Of a stretch of 64,000 bases of DNA, positions 8,835 to 17,920 are shown in pieces. The stretch is taken from positions 62,001 through 126,000 of the forward strand of contig NC_010003.1 in assembly GCF_000018605.1 (NCBI RefSeq), given 5' to 3'. This DNA is from Petrotoga mobilis SJ95. Its GTDB lineage: Bacteria > Thermotogota > Thermotogae > Petrotogales > Petrotogaceae. The notes under the pieces were generated by a model that was not told the DNA's origin, did not search any database, and worked only from the letters and a program-made list of their open reading frames with translations. Numbering within the stretch: the stretch's first letter is position 1; the number at the start of each line of letters is the position of its first letter. Both the position numbers and the translations under genes were made by a program.

Positions 8835-8843
8835 TGATATAAT
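8835..8843 (+). promoter_or_regulatory. Extended -10 promoter before the macro gene
   Basis: TGATATAAT provides an extended -10 element. The -35 region is weak (TTGGGT at 8814-8819, 18-nt spacer). The same TGATATAAT string occurs before rimO, the ABC exporter, wecB and the gene at 28363, so it may be the common strong promoter form here. Confidence 0.6.
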
Positions 8844-8882
8844 AAAAGAAACATCAACTATAATGACTGAAAAGACCCTTTT

Positions 8883-8990
8883 CCTTATGGGTGGGGGAGT
8901 GTTTGCTGCATTGTGCAAACTATGTTTTTAAATGATTTTGACCTTGATTTGGGGTTTTTAAGGGGGTTCCCCTTAACGATCGGCGCTAAA
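8883..8990 (+). repeat. Dispersed leader repeat, long form (copy 1)
   Basis: It starts with CCTTATGGGTGGGGGAG, then a TTTGC/GCAAA hairpin (8902-8919), a conserved AT-rich stretch, a TTAAGGGG/CCCCTTAA hairpin (8958-8976), and ends with GGCGCTAA (8982-8989). From about 8912 to 8965 it is nearly identical to the copy before wecB, with one mismatch in about 54 bases. It lies between the promoter and the macro-domain gene. The remaining bases of the 8615-9050 gap hold the two promoters and the ATTA array. Confidence 0.8.
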
Positions 8991-9050
8991 ACAAGTTTTA
9001 GATCTTCTTCTAAAGAGAGTAAATCAAAAATTAAACGGAGGCGTTAATGT

Positions 9051-9599
9051 ATGAACAAAATTATAAAACAACTAAAAGTCAACAACGTTGAAATTAAATT
9101 GGTATCCGGTGATATAACTACCGAAGAAACAGATGCTATTGTAAATGCTGCTAATTCGCATTTGCAACATGGTGGTGGAGTGGCTGGAGCAATATCCAGA
9201 AAAGGAGGACCAGGTATTCAAAAAGAATCGAACGAATATATCCAAAAATACGGTAAAGTCGAAACGGGAAATGTTGCAGTTACATCTGGAGGAAAGTTAA
9301 AATGTAAATACATAATCCATGCAGTTGGACCTATTTGGAGGAGAGGCAGTCAACAAGAAGAAAAGTTATTGTATGATGCAGTTTTCAATGCTTTGAAAAA
9401 AGCAGAAGAATTAAAATTGAATTCAATAGCCTTACCTGCTATAAGTGCAGGTATATACGGTTATCCAATAGAAAAAGCGGTTCTCGTTTACAAAAAAGCA
9501 GTCTATGATTTTATTAATTCCAATCCACAATTTGTAAAAGAAATCAGATTTGTAATATATGACGAAGCCCATTTAGATTATTTTTTGAAAGAATTTTGA
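9051..9599 (+). CDS. Macro-domain ADP-ribose hydrolase family protein
   Basis: A 182-residue single macro domain. The motifs are SGDITTEETDAIVNAANS at about 19-36, the GGGVAGAI ADP-ribose loop near 43-50, and the second phosphate-binding segment PAISAGIYGYP near 140. This pattern is that of the YmdB/Af1521 group, which hydrolyses O-acetyl-ADP-ribose or removes ADP-ribose from proteins or nucleic acids in the cytosol. The ATG is preceded by GGAGGCG. The gene is followed 4 nt later by a PaaK-like ligase gene and then polA, and the link between these is unclear. Confidence 0.92.
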   Translation: MNKIIKQLKVNNVEIKLVSGDITTEETDAIVNAANSHLQHGGGVAGAISRKGGPGIQKESNEYIQKYGKVETGNVAVTSGGKLKCKYIIHAVGPIWRRGSQQEEKLLYDAVFNALKKAEELKLNSIALPAISAGIYGYPIEKAVLVYKKAVYDFINSNPQFVKEIRFVIYDEAHLDYFLKEF

Positions 9600-9603
9600 G
9601 AGT

Positions 9604-10932
9604 ATGAGTTTTCTAACAACTGTACACTATTATTATTCTCTACGAAAAAATCTTAATTATTCAAGAAAAAAGATATTAGCATTAAGGGAAAAGAAATTTA
9701 GAAAGCTATTAAAGTACGCATATAAAAAAATACCGTTTTATAAAGATTTTTATACTTCTAACGGGATAAAAGAAAGCATGCTGGAAGAGATCCCCATATA
9801 CGAATTACCAACGATCAATAAAAATCTTATGGTTGCTAATTTTGATAAGTTCTTTAAAGATAACCAAATTACTAAAAACAAAGTTGAAGATTTTTTAAAA
9901 AATAACCCGAATCCAACTTCTTTGCTTTTTAACAAGTATCATGTGATACACAGTTCTGGATCAACAGGCACGGTAGGATATTATTTATATAGTGAAAGAG
10001 AATGGGATTTCATAAAAGCTATTTCAACAAGGATGTTTTCAAATTTTACTCTCAAAAGAAAGAAATATGTCTTTATAGGCGCAGTTGATGGACATTATGC
10101 TGCCATAAGTTTGTTCTTTTCTCCACTAAATCAACCTGAGAAGTTTTTCTATAAAGGTTATATGGTAATGGATATAAACAAACCTATCAAATCTTACTTA
10201 AAAGACCTAAACGATTTTCAACCTGATAATCTCACAGGGTATCCCTTTGGTATTAGATCTTTGGCACAGTTTCAAAATGAAGGCATTTTGAATATTCACC
10301 CAGAAGTAATAGTTTGTGGCGGAGAGCCTTTATTAAAAAATGTAAAACAGTTTTTAAAAGATGTTTGGAAAGATACTGAAATAGTAGATAGTTATGCAAC
10401 ATCTGAGTCTTTGGCGATGGGTGTTTCTAGGGAAGATTTAAAAGGTATGTACATATACGATGATGCGGTTTATCTTGAAATTCAAGAGGATAAAACAATT
10501 TTGACGAACTTGTACAATTACACTCAACCTATAATAAGGTATGAATTAACAGATATCCTTAAAAAATCAAAAGATAACAAAGGGAAATGGCCCTTTACAA
10601 AGATCGAACAAATTACGGGAAGAAACGAGTTAATTCCTTTTTTTATTAACGAAAACGGTGAAAAAGATTTCATTCACCCCATAGTAATTGCTGAATTTTT
10701 TGTTAAAGGAGTGGCTAAGTTTCAATTTGTTCAAAAAGATCAATCATCTTTTGTCTTTAAAATAGTCGTTTCACAAAAAGAGCGTTTAGATGAAATTGTA
10801 AAAGAAGTTAGAAACAAACTTAACGATATTTTAGAAAAGAAAAAAATGCAAAACGTCAATTTTGATGTAAAAATCGTGGAAGATATCAAGCCAGATGAAA
10901 AAACCGGAAAATATAAATTAATTGTAATTTAG
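9604..10932 (+). CDS. PaaK/CapK-like AMP-dependent ligase family protein
   Basis: A 442-residue adenylate-forming enzyme related to phenylacetate-CoA ligase and the CapK group. The AMP-binding P-loop HSSGSTGT lies near residues 117-124, followed by the GGEPLLKN and DSYATSE (A5-like) segments, and a C-terminal domain with the VEDIKPDEKTGKYKLI lysine motif. The substrate is unknown. Members outside phenylacetate pathways often act in surface polysaccharide or acyl modification. It starts 4 nt after the macro gene and ends 31 nt before polA, so all three may share a transcript. Confidence 0.8.
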   Translation: MSFLTTVHYYYSLRKNLNYSRKKILALREKKFRKLLKYAYKKIPFYKDFYTSNGIKESMLEEIPIYELPTINKNLMVANFDKFFKDNQITKNKVEDFLKNNPNPTSLLFNKYHVIHSSGSTGTVGYYLYSEREWDFIKAISTRMFSNFTLKRKKYVFIGAVDGHYAAISLFFSPLNQPEKFFYKGYMVMDINKPIKSYLKDLNDFQPDNLTGYPFGIRSLAQFQNEGILNIHPEVIVCGGEPLLKNVKQFLKDVWKDTEIVDSYATSESLAMGVSREDLKGMYIYDDAVYLEIQEDKTILTNLYNYTQPIIRYELTDILKKSKDNKGKWPFTKIEQITGRNELIPFFINENGEKDFIHPIVIAEFFVKGVAKFQFVQKDQSSFVFKIVVSQKERLDEIVKEVRNKLNDILEKKKMQNVNFDVKIVEDIKPDEKTGKYKLIVI

Positions 10933-10963
10933 TAAAAAATCAAAAGAAAAGAAGGTGCTTCAC

Positions 10964-13654
10964 ATGGCAAATTTATACTTAATAGACGGCTCAGGAATTG
11001 CATATAGAGCCTTTTTTGCACTCGGGGACTGGATGAGTACTTCTGATGGTTTGCCGACAAACGCCATTTATGGTGTAGCTAGAATGCTTCTAAAGTTACT
11101 CAAAGAGTACGTTAAAAAAGGTGAAGATTCAATAATATTTGTTATGGACAAAAAAACCACCACATATAGACATGAATTATTAGAAAGCTATAAAGCCCAG
11201 AGACCCGAAACACCCGAAAAATATATACAACAGATCCCATACATATACGAAATGGTTGAAAAATTAGGCATAAAATTAGTTGCCATGGATAATTACGAAG
11301 CAGACGATGTTATAGCCACGATAGTGTCCAAAAAGAAAAGAAACTACGATAATGTTTATATAATTACCTCGGATAAAGATATGATGCAACTTGTTAAGGA
11401 TAACGTATATATCTTAAGACCAGAACAAGGAATAACAGAAATGGTGAAATACGATGCACAGCAAGTAGAAAAAAAGATGGGAGTCCCTCCAGAAAAAATT
11501 GCAGATTTACTAGCTTTAATGGGGGATAGTTCTGACAATATCCCAGGTGTAAAAGGTATTGGAATAAAAACAGCCCAAAAATTGCTGCAAGATTACGATA
11601 ACATAGACGATCTTTATCAACATTTGGATGAGATTAAAGGTTCAACAAAAAACAAGCTAAAAAATGAAAAGGAAACCGCATATCTGAGTAAAAAACTAGT
11701 CCAATTGATGGTAGATGCCCCCATAGAAGAAATTTTTGAAGACAAAGAAATTATATATCAAGGATTCAGAAACAATCTACGAGATTTTCTCAAGAAATTA
11801 GATTTCAATTCAATATTAAAAGAGTTAGATATGCCTGATACAACTACTAACTCAACTAAAGTTGCAGCAGAGACAAAAGCAGAAAAAAAAGATTATTCGA
11901 CGAAAGGTAAGTATTACGAATACAACGCACAAGATTACAAAGAACTATTAAAAATCTTAGAGAAATACGAAATTATATCTTTTGACCTTGAAACTTCTTC
12001 TCTTGATCCATATCAAGCAGATATAGTGGGAATCGCTTTAAGCTGCAAACCATTTGAAGGATATTTTTTGTATCTATACAAAGAAAAAGACAGGTGGGAA
12101 ATAACGAAAGAGATAGTCGATCTTTTAAACAATAAAAAGGTCATTGGTCAAAATTTAAAATACGATATCACCGTTTTGAAAGTAAATGGAATTGAATTAA
12201 GCAAAGTACATTTTGACAGTATGATAGCCGCTTATTTGTTGAATCCAGATAGTAGAAGGTTCAATATGGATGATCTTGCCAAAGAATATTTGGATTATAA
12301 AACAATTAAATACAAAGAAGTGATGGGAAAAGATATCAAGCTGTTAACCCTTGGAGACATCGATAAAAAAAGGGTCGTTGAGTACGCTGGAGAAGATGCT
12401 GATATTGCTTATCGATTATTTGAAGTATTAAAGCCTAAATTAGAAGAATTTGAACTATTTGAATTGTTTGAAAAAATCGAAATGTCAACTATAAATGTTT
12501 TATCAGAAATGGAAATGAACGGCGTGTATTTTGATTTAAAAGAACTACAAAAATTGGAAGAAGAATACAACAAAAAGCTAAGTTCGTTAATGTATGAAAT
12601 GAAAAAAATCGTCGGTTATGACTTCAATCCAAATTCGCCAAAACAAGTTGGAGAACTACTTTTTGAAAACTTAGGATTGAAAGGAAAAAGAAAAACTAAG
12701 AGTGGATCATATTCAACAGATGCAGATTCTTTAGAAGCCCTAAGAGATGAACATCCAATAATAGAAAAGCTCTTAGAATACAGAAAATACCAAAAACTTC
12801 TATCTACATACATAATCGCTATACCAAAACTAGTTAACAAAAAAACTGGAAGGGTTCACACATCTTTCAACCAAACTGGAACAGCTACCGGTAGATTAAG
12901 TAGCAGCGAACCGAATCTTCAAAATCTCCCCATACGAGAAGAAGATGGAGAAAGAATAAGGAGCACCGTTAAGGCACAAAAAGATGATTATGTGCTACTG
13001 AGTGCCGATTATTCTCAAATTGAATTGAGGGTTTTAGCTCATCTAACTAACGATGAAACTTTAATAAATGCTTTTAACAATGGTGAAGACATACATGCTT
13101 TAACCGCAGCTGCAATATTCGGTGTAAAAATCGACGATGTTGACTACAACATGAGAAGGGTAGGAAAAGTAGTTAATTTTTCCCTGGTGTATGGATCATC
13201 TCCGTATGGATTAGCCGAGAATTTAAAGATACCTGTCGAAGATGCAAAAGATTTCATGAACAGATACTTTAAAACTTACCAAAAAGTCAAAGAATATCAA
13301 GAATCAAGTTTAAAGATTGCAACGCAAAAAGGCTACGTTGAAACCATATTTGGAAGGAAAAGATTTTTGAAAAACATAAAAACAGGTAAATCAGAGTTGA
13401 AACGAATAGTCATAAATACCCCTATCCAAGGTAGTGCTGCAGATATCATGAAATTGGCGATGATCAATTTATACAAAAAACTTCCAAAAGAAGCAAAATT
13501 GATACTTCAGGTGCACGATGAAGTTGTAATAGAATTACCTGAAAAAATCGTAGAAGAAACCAAAAAAATGGTTCAAGATTGTATGGAAAATGCGGTCAAA
13601 TTGAATATACCTTTAAAAGTAGATATCAGTGTCGGAAAAAATTGGCAAAAATGA
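10964..13654 (+). CDS. polA: DNA polymerase I
   Basis: A 896-residue family A polymerase with three domains. The N-terminal 5' nuclease contains NYEADDVIAT. The 3'-5' exonuclease keeps all three motifs (DLETSSLDP, GQNLKYDITVL, YAGEDADIAY), unlike Taq polymerase, so proofreading should be active. The polymerase domain has motif A DYSQIELRVLAHL, motif B RRVGKVVNFSLVYG and motif C VHDE. It acts in Okazaki fragment maturation and repair. I prefer the ATG at 10964 with GAAGGTG 6 nt upstream over the GTG at 10955. Confidence 0.96.
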   Translation: MANLYLIDGSGIAYRAFFALGDWMSTSDGLPTNAIYGVARMLLKLLKEYVKKGEDSIIFVMDKKTTTYRHELLESYKAQRPETPEKYIQQIPYIYEMVEKLGIKLVAMDNYEADDVIATIVSKKKRNYDNVYIITSDKDMMQLVKDNVYILRPEQGITEMVKYDAQQVEKKMGVPPEKIADLLALMGDSSDNIPGVKGIGIKTAQKLLQDYDNIDDLYQHLDEIKGSTKNKLKNEKETAYLSKKLVQLMVDAPIEEIFEDKEIIYQGFRNNLRDFLKKLDFNSILKELDMPDTTTNSTKVAAETKAEKKDYSTKGKYYEYNAQDYKELLKILEKYEIISFDLETSSLDPYQADIVGIALSCKPFEGYFLYLYKEKDRWEITKEIVDLLNNKKVIGQNLKYDITVLKVNGIELSKVHFDSMIAAYLLNPDSRRFNMDDLAKEYLDYKTIKYKEVMGKDIKLLTLGDIDKKRVVEYAGEDADIAYRLFEVLKPKLEEFELFELFEKIEMSTINVLSEMEMNGVYFDLKELQKLEEEYNKKLSSLMYEMKKIVGYDFNPNSPKQVGELLFENLGLKGKRKTKSGSYSTDADSLEALRDEHPIIEKLLEYRKYQKLLSTYIIAIPKLVNKKTGRVHTSFNQTGTATGRLSSSEPNLQNLPIREEDGERIRSTVKAQKDDYVLLSADYSQIELRVLAHLTNDETLINAFNNGEDIHALTAAAIFGVKIDDVDYNMRRVGKVVNFSLVYGSSPYGLAENLKIPVEDAKDFMNRYFKTYQKVKEYQESSLKIATQKGYVETIFGRKRFLKNIKTGKSELKRIVINTPIQGSAADIMKLAMINLYKKLPKEAKLILQVHDEVVIELPEKIVEETKKMVQDCMENAVKLNIPLKVDISVGKNWQK

Positions 13655-13711
13655 TAATTATAATTATGTATAATTAAATTATTAAAATTTTTTCATTTTT
13701 TCAAGAAAATC

Positions 13712-13720
13712 TGATATAAT
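13712..13720 (+). promoter_or_regulatory. Extended -10 promoter of the rimO-recA operon
   Basis: TGATATAAT with a poor -35 region. It lies about 200 nt upstream of rimO, leaving a long leader that contains the dispersed repeat. Confidence 0.55.
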
Positions 13721-13840
13721 CTAAATAACTATTTAAACATTCATAGATAAAAAGAAAGTGCAGAACACGGGTGAAGCTTTAATCCTCTTTCCTTCCTTAG
13801 ATGGGTGGGCTTCGGGTCAAATGGGTTAAAATTCTTTTAT

Positions 13841-13874
13841 CCTTATGGGTGGGGAGCGGGGCGAAGGGGCGCTA
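13841..13874 (+). repeat. Dispersed leader repeat, short form (copy 2)
   Basis: CCTTATGGGTGGGGAGCGGGG runs directly into GCGAAGGGGCGCTA, without the hairpin module seen before the macro and wecB genes. AGCG and CGCT can pair across the gap. A decayed second copy (ATGGGTGGGCTTCGGG) lies at about 13801-13816. The repeat sits in the untranslated leader of rimO. Confidence 0.7.
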
Positions 13875-13927
13875 TATAATTAGATTTTAAAAGAAATATA
13901 TTATAATGAAATCATCGGAGGAAGCGA

Positions 13928-15235
13928 ATGAAAAAGTTTCACATCGTAAAATTAGGGTGTCCAAAAAATGATGCAGATATGGAAATATTCAAAGGGTTGC
14001 TCCAAAGCAAGGGGTATAAATACGAGAGTAATCCTCAATTAGCTAATTATATTTTCATCGATACATGTGGTTTCATCGAAGAAGCTAAAAAAGAAAGCAT
14101 CGAAACCATATTTGAATATGTATCCCTAAAAGATAATAACAAAAACCTAAAAGTTATACCAATAGGTTGTCTAACTCAAAGATATTTCGACGATATTCTT
14201 AAAGACATCCCTGAGATTGATGGATTATATGGTGTGTTATCTCCAAAAACCATAGTTGAAAAAATTGAAAATGGTGAATATTTTTTTAAAAGGGATATTC
14301 CTGAAACTCTGTACGATTGTAAAATTAGAGCGATTCCAGACTCACACTACGCATACGTAAAAATCGGAGATGGATGTAGTAGAAATTGTGCTTTTTGCTC
14401 TATACCCACTTTCAAAGGGAAACCAAAAAGCAGAAGTATCGAAGAAATAAACGAAGAAGTTGAATTTTTGGTATCCAAAGGTGTAAAAGAAATCATTCTC
14501 GTATCCCAAGACAATACCTTGTACGGCATAGACAATTACCAAAAGCAGGCATTACCGGATTTACTAGACAAACTTAACAATATAAAAGGAAAATTTTGGA
14601 TCAGGGTGATGTACTTACATCCGGATTTTTTAAGTGAAGAAATCATAGAAAGCATACATAGAAATGAAAAAGTATTAAACTATTTCGATGTTCCAATTCA
14701 ACATATCTCTGATAAAATTTTGCAAAGTATGGGTAGACATAAGAAAAGAAATGAATTAATTAAACTATTTGAGAAAATCAGAAAAGAACCATCTGCCATA
14801 AGAACCACGTTAATGGTAGGGTTCCCAGGAGAAAAAGCTGAAGATTTTGAAGAATTAGTAGATTTTGTAAAAGAGATAAAATTTGAAAGAATGGGCAGTT
14901 TTATTTTCTCAAAAGAAGAAAACACCAAGTCATTCACATTACCAGAACAAATTGATGAACAAATAAAAAAACAAAGGCAAAATGAACTAATGACTGTTCA
15001 AAGTGAAATTTCTAAAAACATCATGGAAAAATATATAGGTGAAACTTTAGAAGTTCTTTTGGAAGAAAAAGAAGACAACGTTTATGTCGGAAGAAGCTAT
15101 TTAGACGCTCCAGAGATTGATGGGAATGTATATATAAAAAATTTTGGTGACAAAGAACTAACTTTTGGGAATTTTGTCAAGGTGACAATTACTGGTTCAT
15201 ACGAATATGATCTGGAAGGAGAAATAGTTGAATGA
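13928..15235 (+). CDS. rimO: Ribosomal protein S12 methylthiotransferase
   Basis: A 435-residue radical-SAM methylthiotransferase. The N-terminal UPF0004 domain begins KLGCPKNDADME, a RimO-type signature. The radical-SAM cluster cysteines are C150, C154 and C157 (CSRNCAFC), and the C-terminal 65 residues are a TRAM RNA-binding domain. The enzyme adds a methylthio group to an aspartate of S12. The ATG has GGAGGAAG upstream. The stop overlaps the pgsA start in ATGA, so the two are translationally coupled. Confidence 0.94.
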   Translation: MKKFHIVKLGCPKNDADMEIFKGLLQSKGYKYESNPQLANYIFIDTCGFIEEAKKESIETIFEYVSLKDNNKNLKVIPIGCLTQRYFDDILKDIPEIDGLYGVLSPKTIVEKIENGEYFFKRDIPETLYDCKIRAIPDSHYAYVKIGDGCSRNCAFCSIPTFKGKPKSRSIEEINEEVEFLVSKGVKEIILVSQDNTLYGIDNYQKQALPDLLDKLNNIKGKFWIRVMYLHPDFLSEEIIESIHRNEKVLNYFDVPIQHISDKILQSMGRHKKRNELIKLFEKIRKEPSAIRTTLMVGFPGEKAEDFEELVDFVKEIKFERMGSFIFSKEENTKSFTLPEQIDEQIKKQRQNELMTVQSEISKNIMEKYIGETLEVLLEEKEDNVYVGRSYLDAPEIDGNVYIKNFGDKELTFGNFVKVTITGSYEYDLEGEIVE

Positions 15236-15741
15236 ACATACCAAATTTATTGAGTTTTTCTAGGATAATATTAGCCATTCCAATATTCATCCTAACTGTC
15301 TTTGGAGAACAGTTTTATACCGCAGCCTTGGTTTTGTTTATTATAGCTTCCTTAACCGATTGGTTAGACGGTTATGTCGCCAGAAAGACTGGTCAGGTTA
15401 CCGATATCGGCAAATTTTTTGATCAAATATCTGACAAAATACTTATAAACTCGGTTTTTATTGCGATGTTGGGTGTAGGAATTTTGCCTGCCTGGTTTGT
15501 TGCAATAATTGTATCAAGAGACACCTTTGTCAGCGGTTTAAGGATGGCAGCTGCAAATAAAAACATCGTTGTCCCTGCTGATAAGTTTGGTAAACTAAAA
15601 ACCGTCTTAGAAATCGCTTTAATTATTGTAATATATTTGATGCTATGGAATTTTCTAATTACTACTTTGATCTATTTGACCGTTATAATCAGTCTATTAT
15701 CGGGAGTTAATTATACTGTCAAAACCGCCAAACAATTCTAA
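15232..15741 (+). CDS. pgsA: CDP-diacylglycerol-glycerol-3-phosphate 3-phosphatidyltransferase
   Basis: A 169-residue integral membrane enzyme with the complete CDP-alcohol phosphatidyltransferase motif: DG-x2-AR-x8-G-x3-D-x3-D within DWLDGYVARKTGQ and its continuation (residues about 43-68). It makes phosphatidylglycerol phosphate, the first committed step to anionic phospholipids. At least four hydrophobic segments are visible. Its position between rimO and thpR-recA matches the gene order I know from Thermotogota. Confidence 0.9.
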   Translation: MNIPNLLSFSRIILAIPIFILTVFGEQFYTAALVLFIIASLTDWLDGYVARKTGQVTDIGKFFDQISDKILINSVFIAMLGVGILPAWFVAIIVSRDTFVSGLRMAAANKNIVVPADKFGKLKTVLEIALIIVIYLMLWNFLITTLIYLTVIISLLSGVNYTVKTAKQF

Positions 15742-15762
15742 AAAAGAAAGGAGTCCTAGTAT

Positions 15763-16371
15763 ATGACACAGCTAAAAAATGTAAATAACCACAATACCGA
15801 CAAATTAAGATCCTTCATCGCCATCGAAACTAATGAAAAATTAGAAGGGTTGTTGACTGATTTAATCGAAAGGTTTCAAAGGATGGGATTTAAAGCAAAT
15901 TGGACAAATGCGAAAAATGTCCATTTAACCTTGTTTTTCCTTGGGGATCAAAAGATGGAAAAGATAGCTCAATTAGCTTATAAAATTGGCGAAAGAGTAT
16001 CCGGATTTCCTACTTTTCATTTTAATATCCACAAGATGGGCTTCTTTGAAAATGATTCTCAGCCAAAGGTCTTATGGCTGGGAATAGAAGAAGACAATAC
16101 CTTAATCGGTTTGTACGAAGAAATAAAGAAGGTACTAAAGATTTCAGAATTAGAGGTTAAAGATACCAATTTTTTACCTCATATTACAGTCGGAAGAGTT
16201 AAATCGTTCCCTAACCACTGGAAAGAACTAATTAATTCTGTCACTTTTGATCAAATCCAAGTATACGTAAATTCTATCGGAATATACTCTTCTGAACTCA
16301 CAAGAAAAGGTCCAATATATAAAAAACTTTACACTATCGACTTTGAAGGAGGCGTCATCATTAATGGCTAA
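15763..16371 (+). CDS. thpR: RNA 2',3'-cyclic phosphodiesterase (2H family)
   Basis: A 202-residue 2H phosphoesterase with both catalytic HxTx motifs, HLTL in the [11 protein letters not shown] segment and HITV in LPHITVGR. The family was first called 2'-5' RNA ligase, but the cyclic phosphodiesterase activity is better supported. The gene has an AAAGGAG ribosome binding site, and its 3' end overlaps the recA start by 8 nt, indicating coupled translation. Confidence 0.9.
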   Translation: MTQLKNVNNHNTDKLRSFIAIETNEKLEGLLTDLIERFQRMGFKANWTNAKNVHLTLFFLGDQKMEKIAQLAYKIGERVSGFPTFHFNIHKMGFFENDSQPKVLWLGIEEDNTLIGLYEEIKKVLKISELEVKDTNFLPHITVGRVKSFPNHWKELINSVTFDQIQVYVNSIGIYSSELTRKGPIYKKLYTIDFEGGVIING

Positions 16372-17470
16372 AAATGATTCTAAAGACGCAAATAAAGAAG
16401 AATTGTTAGAAAAGCTTGTTAAAGAGTTAGAAAAAAATCATGGAACAGGATCAGTCATGTTAATGGGTAAGGGATTGGATAATAGCAACCTAGCCGTTGT
16501 CCCAAGTGGATGTTTATCGCTGGATATAGCTTTAGGAGTTGGTGGATATCCAAGAGGAAGAATTATAGAAATATACGGAAACGAATCATCAGGTAAAACT
16601 ACTCTCGCTCTTCATTCCTTAGCAGAAGTTCAAAAATTGAATGGGATAGTGGCTTTTGTTGATGCCGAACATGCTTTAGATGTTGAATATGCAAGAAAGT
16701 TAGGTGTAGATGTCGACAAATTGATAGTTTCTCAACCGGATTATGGTGAACAAGCTCTTGAAATTGTAGACTCGCTGGTAAGATCTAACATAGTAGACCT
16801 AATTGTAGTAGACTCTGTAGCAGCTTTGGTACCGAAAGCAGAAATAGAAGGAGCTATGGGAGATTCTCACATGGGACTTCAGGCAAGGTTGATGTCTCAA
16901 GCTCTAAGAAAACTAGCTGGAAGTATAAACAAATCCAAATCTATAGTAATATTTATAAACCAGGTAAGGATGAAAATAGGGGTAGTGTATGGTAACCCAG
17001 AAACTACCACTGGAGGAATTGCACTAAAATTTTATGCTACTATAAGGGTAGAAGTAAGAAAGGGCAATCCAATAAGAGAAGGAAAAGATCAAATAGGGAA
17101 TGAAACAACCTTAAAAGTCGTAAAAAATAAAGTTGCTCCACCATTTAAACAGGCAAATGTAGACATGATCTTTGGACGAGGTATCCCAAAAGAAAATGAC
17201 ATCTTTAACATAGCGGTAGAGGAAGAATTAATTCAAAGAAAAGGTGCTTGGTTCTCTTTTATCAACGAAAATGGTGAAGAAATTAGTTTAGGACAGGGTA
17301 AAACCAATTCAGTTAGTTATCTCATGGAAAATCCTGACATACTTGATTATTTAGAATATACGATTCGTAAGAAACACAATTTAATTATTCCAGATTATTT
17401 GATAGAAAAGTTCGAGTCTAATTCATCAAAAGGGAAAAAAGTAAAAAGTGAAGAATTACAAGAAAATTGA
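16364..17470 (+). CDS. recA: Recombinase RecA
   Basis: A 368-residue RecA with Walker [10 protein letters not shown], Walker [13 protein letters not shown], the L1/L2 region around SMQARLMSQ-like [13 protein letters not shown], and [11 protein letters not shown]. It forms nucleoprotein filaments for strand exchange and SOS signalling. The ATG at 16364 is preceded by AAGGAGG, so an in-frame TTG at 16343 is rejected. The C-terminal tail is lysine-rich rather than strongly acidic. No LexA box was recognised in the region, as expected if recA is transcribed from the rimO promoter. Confidence 0.97.
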   Translation: MAKNDSKDANKEELLEKLVKELEKNHGTGSVMLMGKGLDNSNLAVVPSGCLSLDIALGVGGYPRGRIIEIYGNESSGKTTLALHSLAEVQKLNGIVAFVDAEHALDVEYARKLGVDVDKLIVSQPDYGEQALEIVDSLVRSNIVDLIVVDSVAALVPKAEIEGAMGDSHMGLQARLMSQALRKLAGSINKSKSIVIFINQVRMKIGVVYGNPETTTGGIALKFYATIRVEVRKGNPIREGKDQIGNETTLKVVKNKVAPPFKQANVDMIFGRGIPKENDIFNIAVEEELIQRKGAWFSFINENGEEISLGQGKTNSVSYLMENPDILDYLEYTIRKKHNLIIPDYLIEKFESNSSKGKKVKSEELQEN

Positions 17471-17918
17471 TCCAAAAGATGAGAAAGCAGCCGAAAAATC
17501 TGCGTTGAATTTAATAAAGTACCGTGCCAGGTCAGAAAAAGAGCTCTCAAGCCGTCTAAAAGAAAAAGGCTTTGATGAAGAAGTTATTGCTAAAGTAGTA
17601 GAAAAATGCAAGAAGAGCGGTTTGATAGATGATAAACTTTTTGCATATTTATATGCATATGACAAGTTAACTTTAGACAATAAAGGTCCCATGTTTATAC
17701 AGTATGAATTAAAACGGTTGGGAGTAGATGAAAGATTAATTCTCGAGGCACTCGAAAAAGTAAAAAGCGAAGTAGATATAAATACAATTGCTTTAGAATT
17801 GGCAAAAAATTATTATGAAAAAACACAAGACACTCTCAAAACTAAAGCTTACTTGTATAGAAGAGGTTTTGAGCCAGACATTATAAACTGTGTTATTGAA
17901 GACATACGAGGTGATTAA
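17448..17918 (+). CDS. recX: Regulatory protein RecX
   Basis: A 156-residue, mostly helical protein with the RecX tandem three-helix pattern ([45 protein letters not shown]). It modulates RecA filaments. The GTG start lies 23 nt inside recA. No alternative start exists before the conserved region, so the overlap is real. Coupled translation would tie RecX to RecA levels. Confidence 0.88.
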   Translation: MKNYKKIDPKDEKAAEKSALNLIKYRARSEKELSSRLKEKGFDEEVIAKVVEKCKKSGLIDDKLFAYLYAYDKLTLDNKGPMFIQYELKRLGVDERLILEALEKVKSEVDINTIALELAKNYYEKTQDTLKTKAYLYRRGFEPDIINCVIEDIRGD

Positions 17919-17920
17919 AA

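Noticed and set aside
8615-9050. Possible tRNA or small ORF in the 436-bp gap
   Set aside because: No cloverleaf or ribosome-binding-site-supported ORF was found; the gap holds promoters, the ATTA array and the leader repeat.
11973-12420. Inactive proofreading domain in DNA polymerase I, as in Taq
   Set aside because: All three exonuclease motifs (DxE, Nx3D-like, Yx3D) are present.
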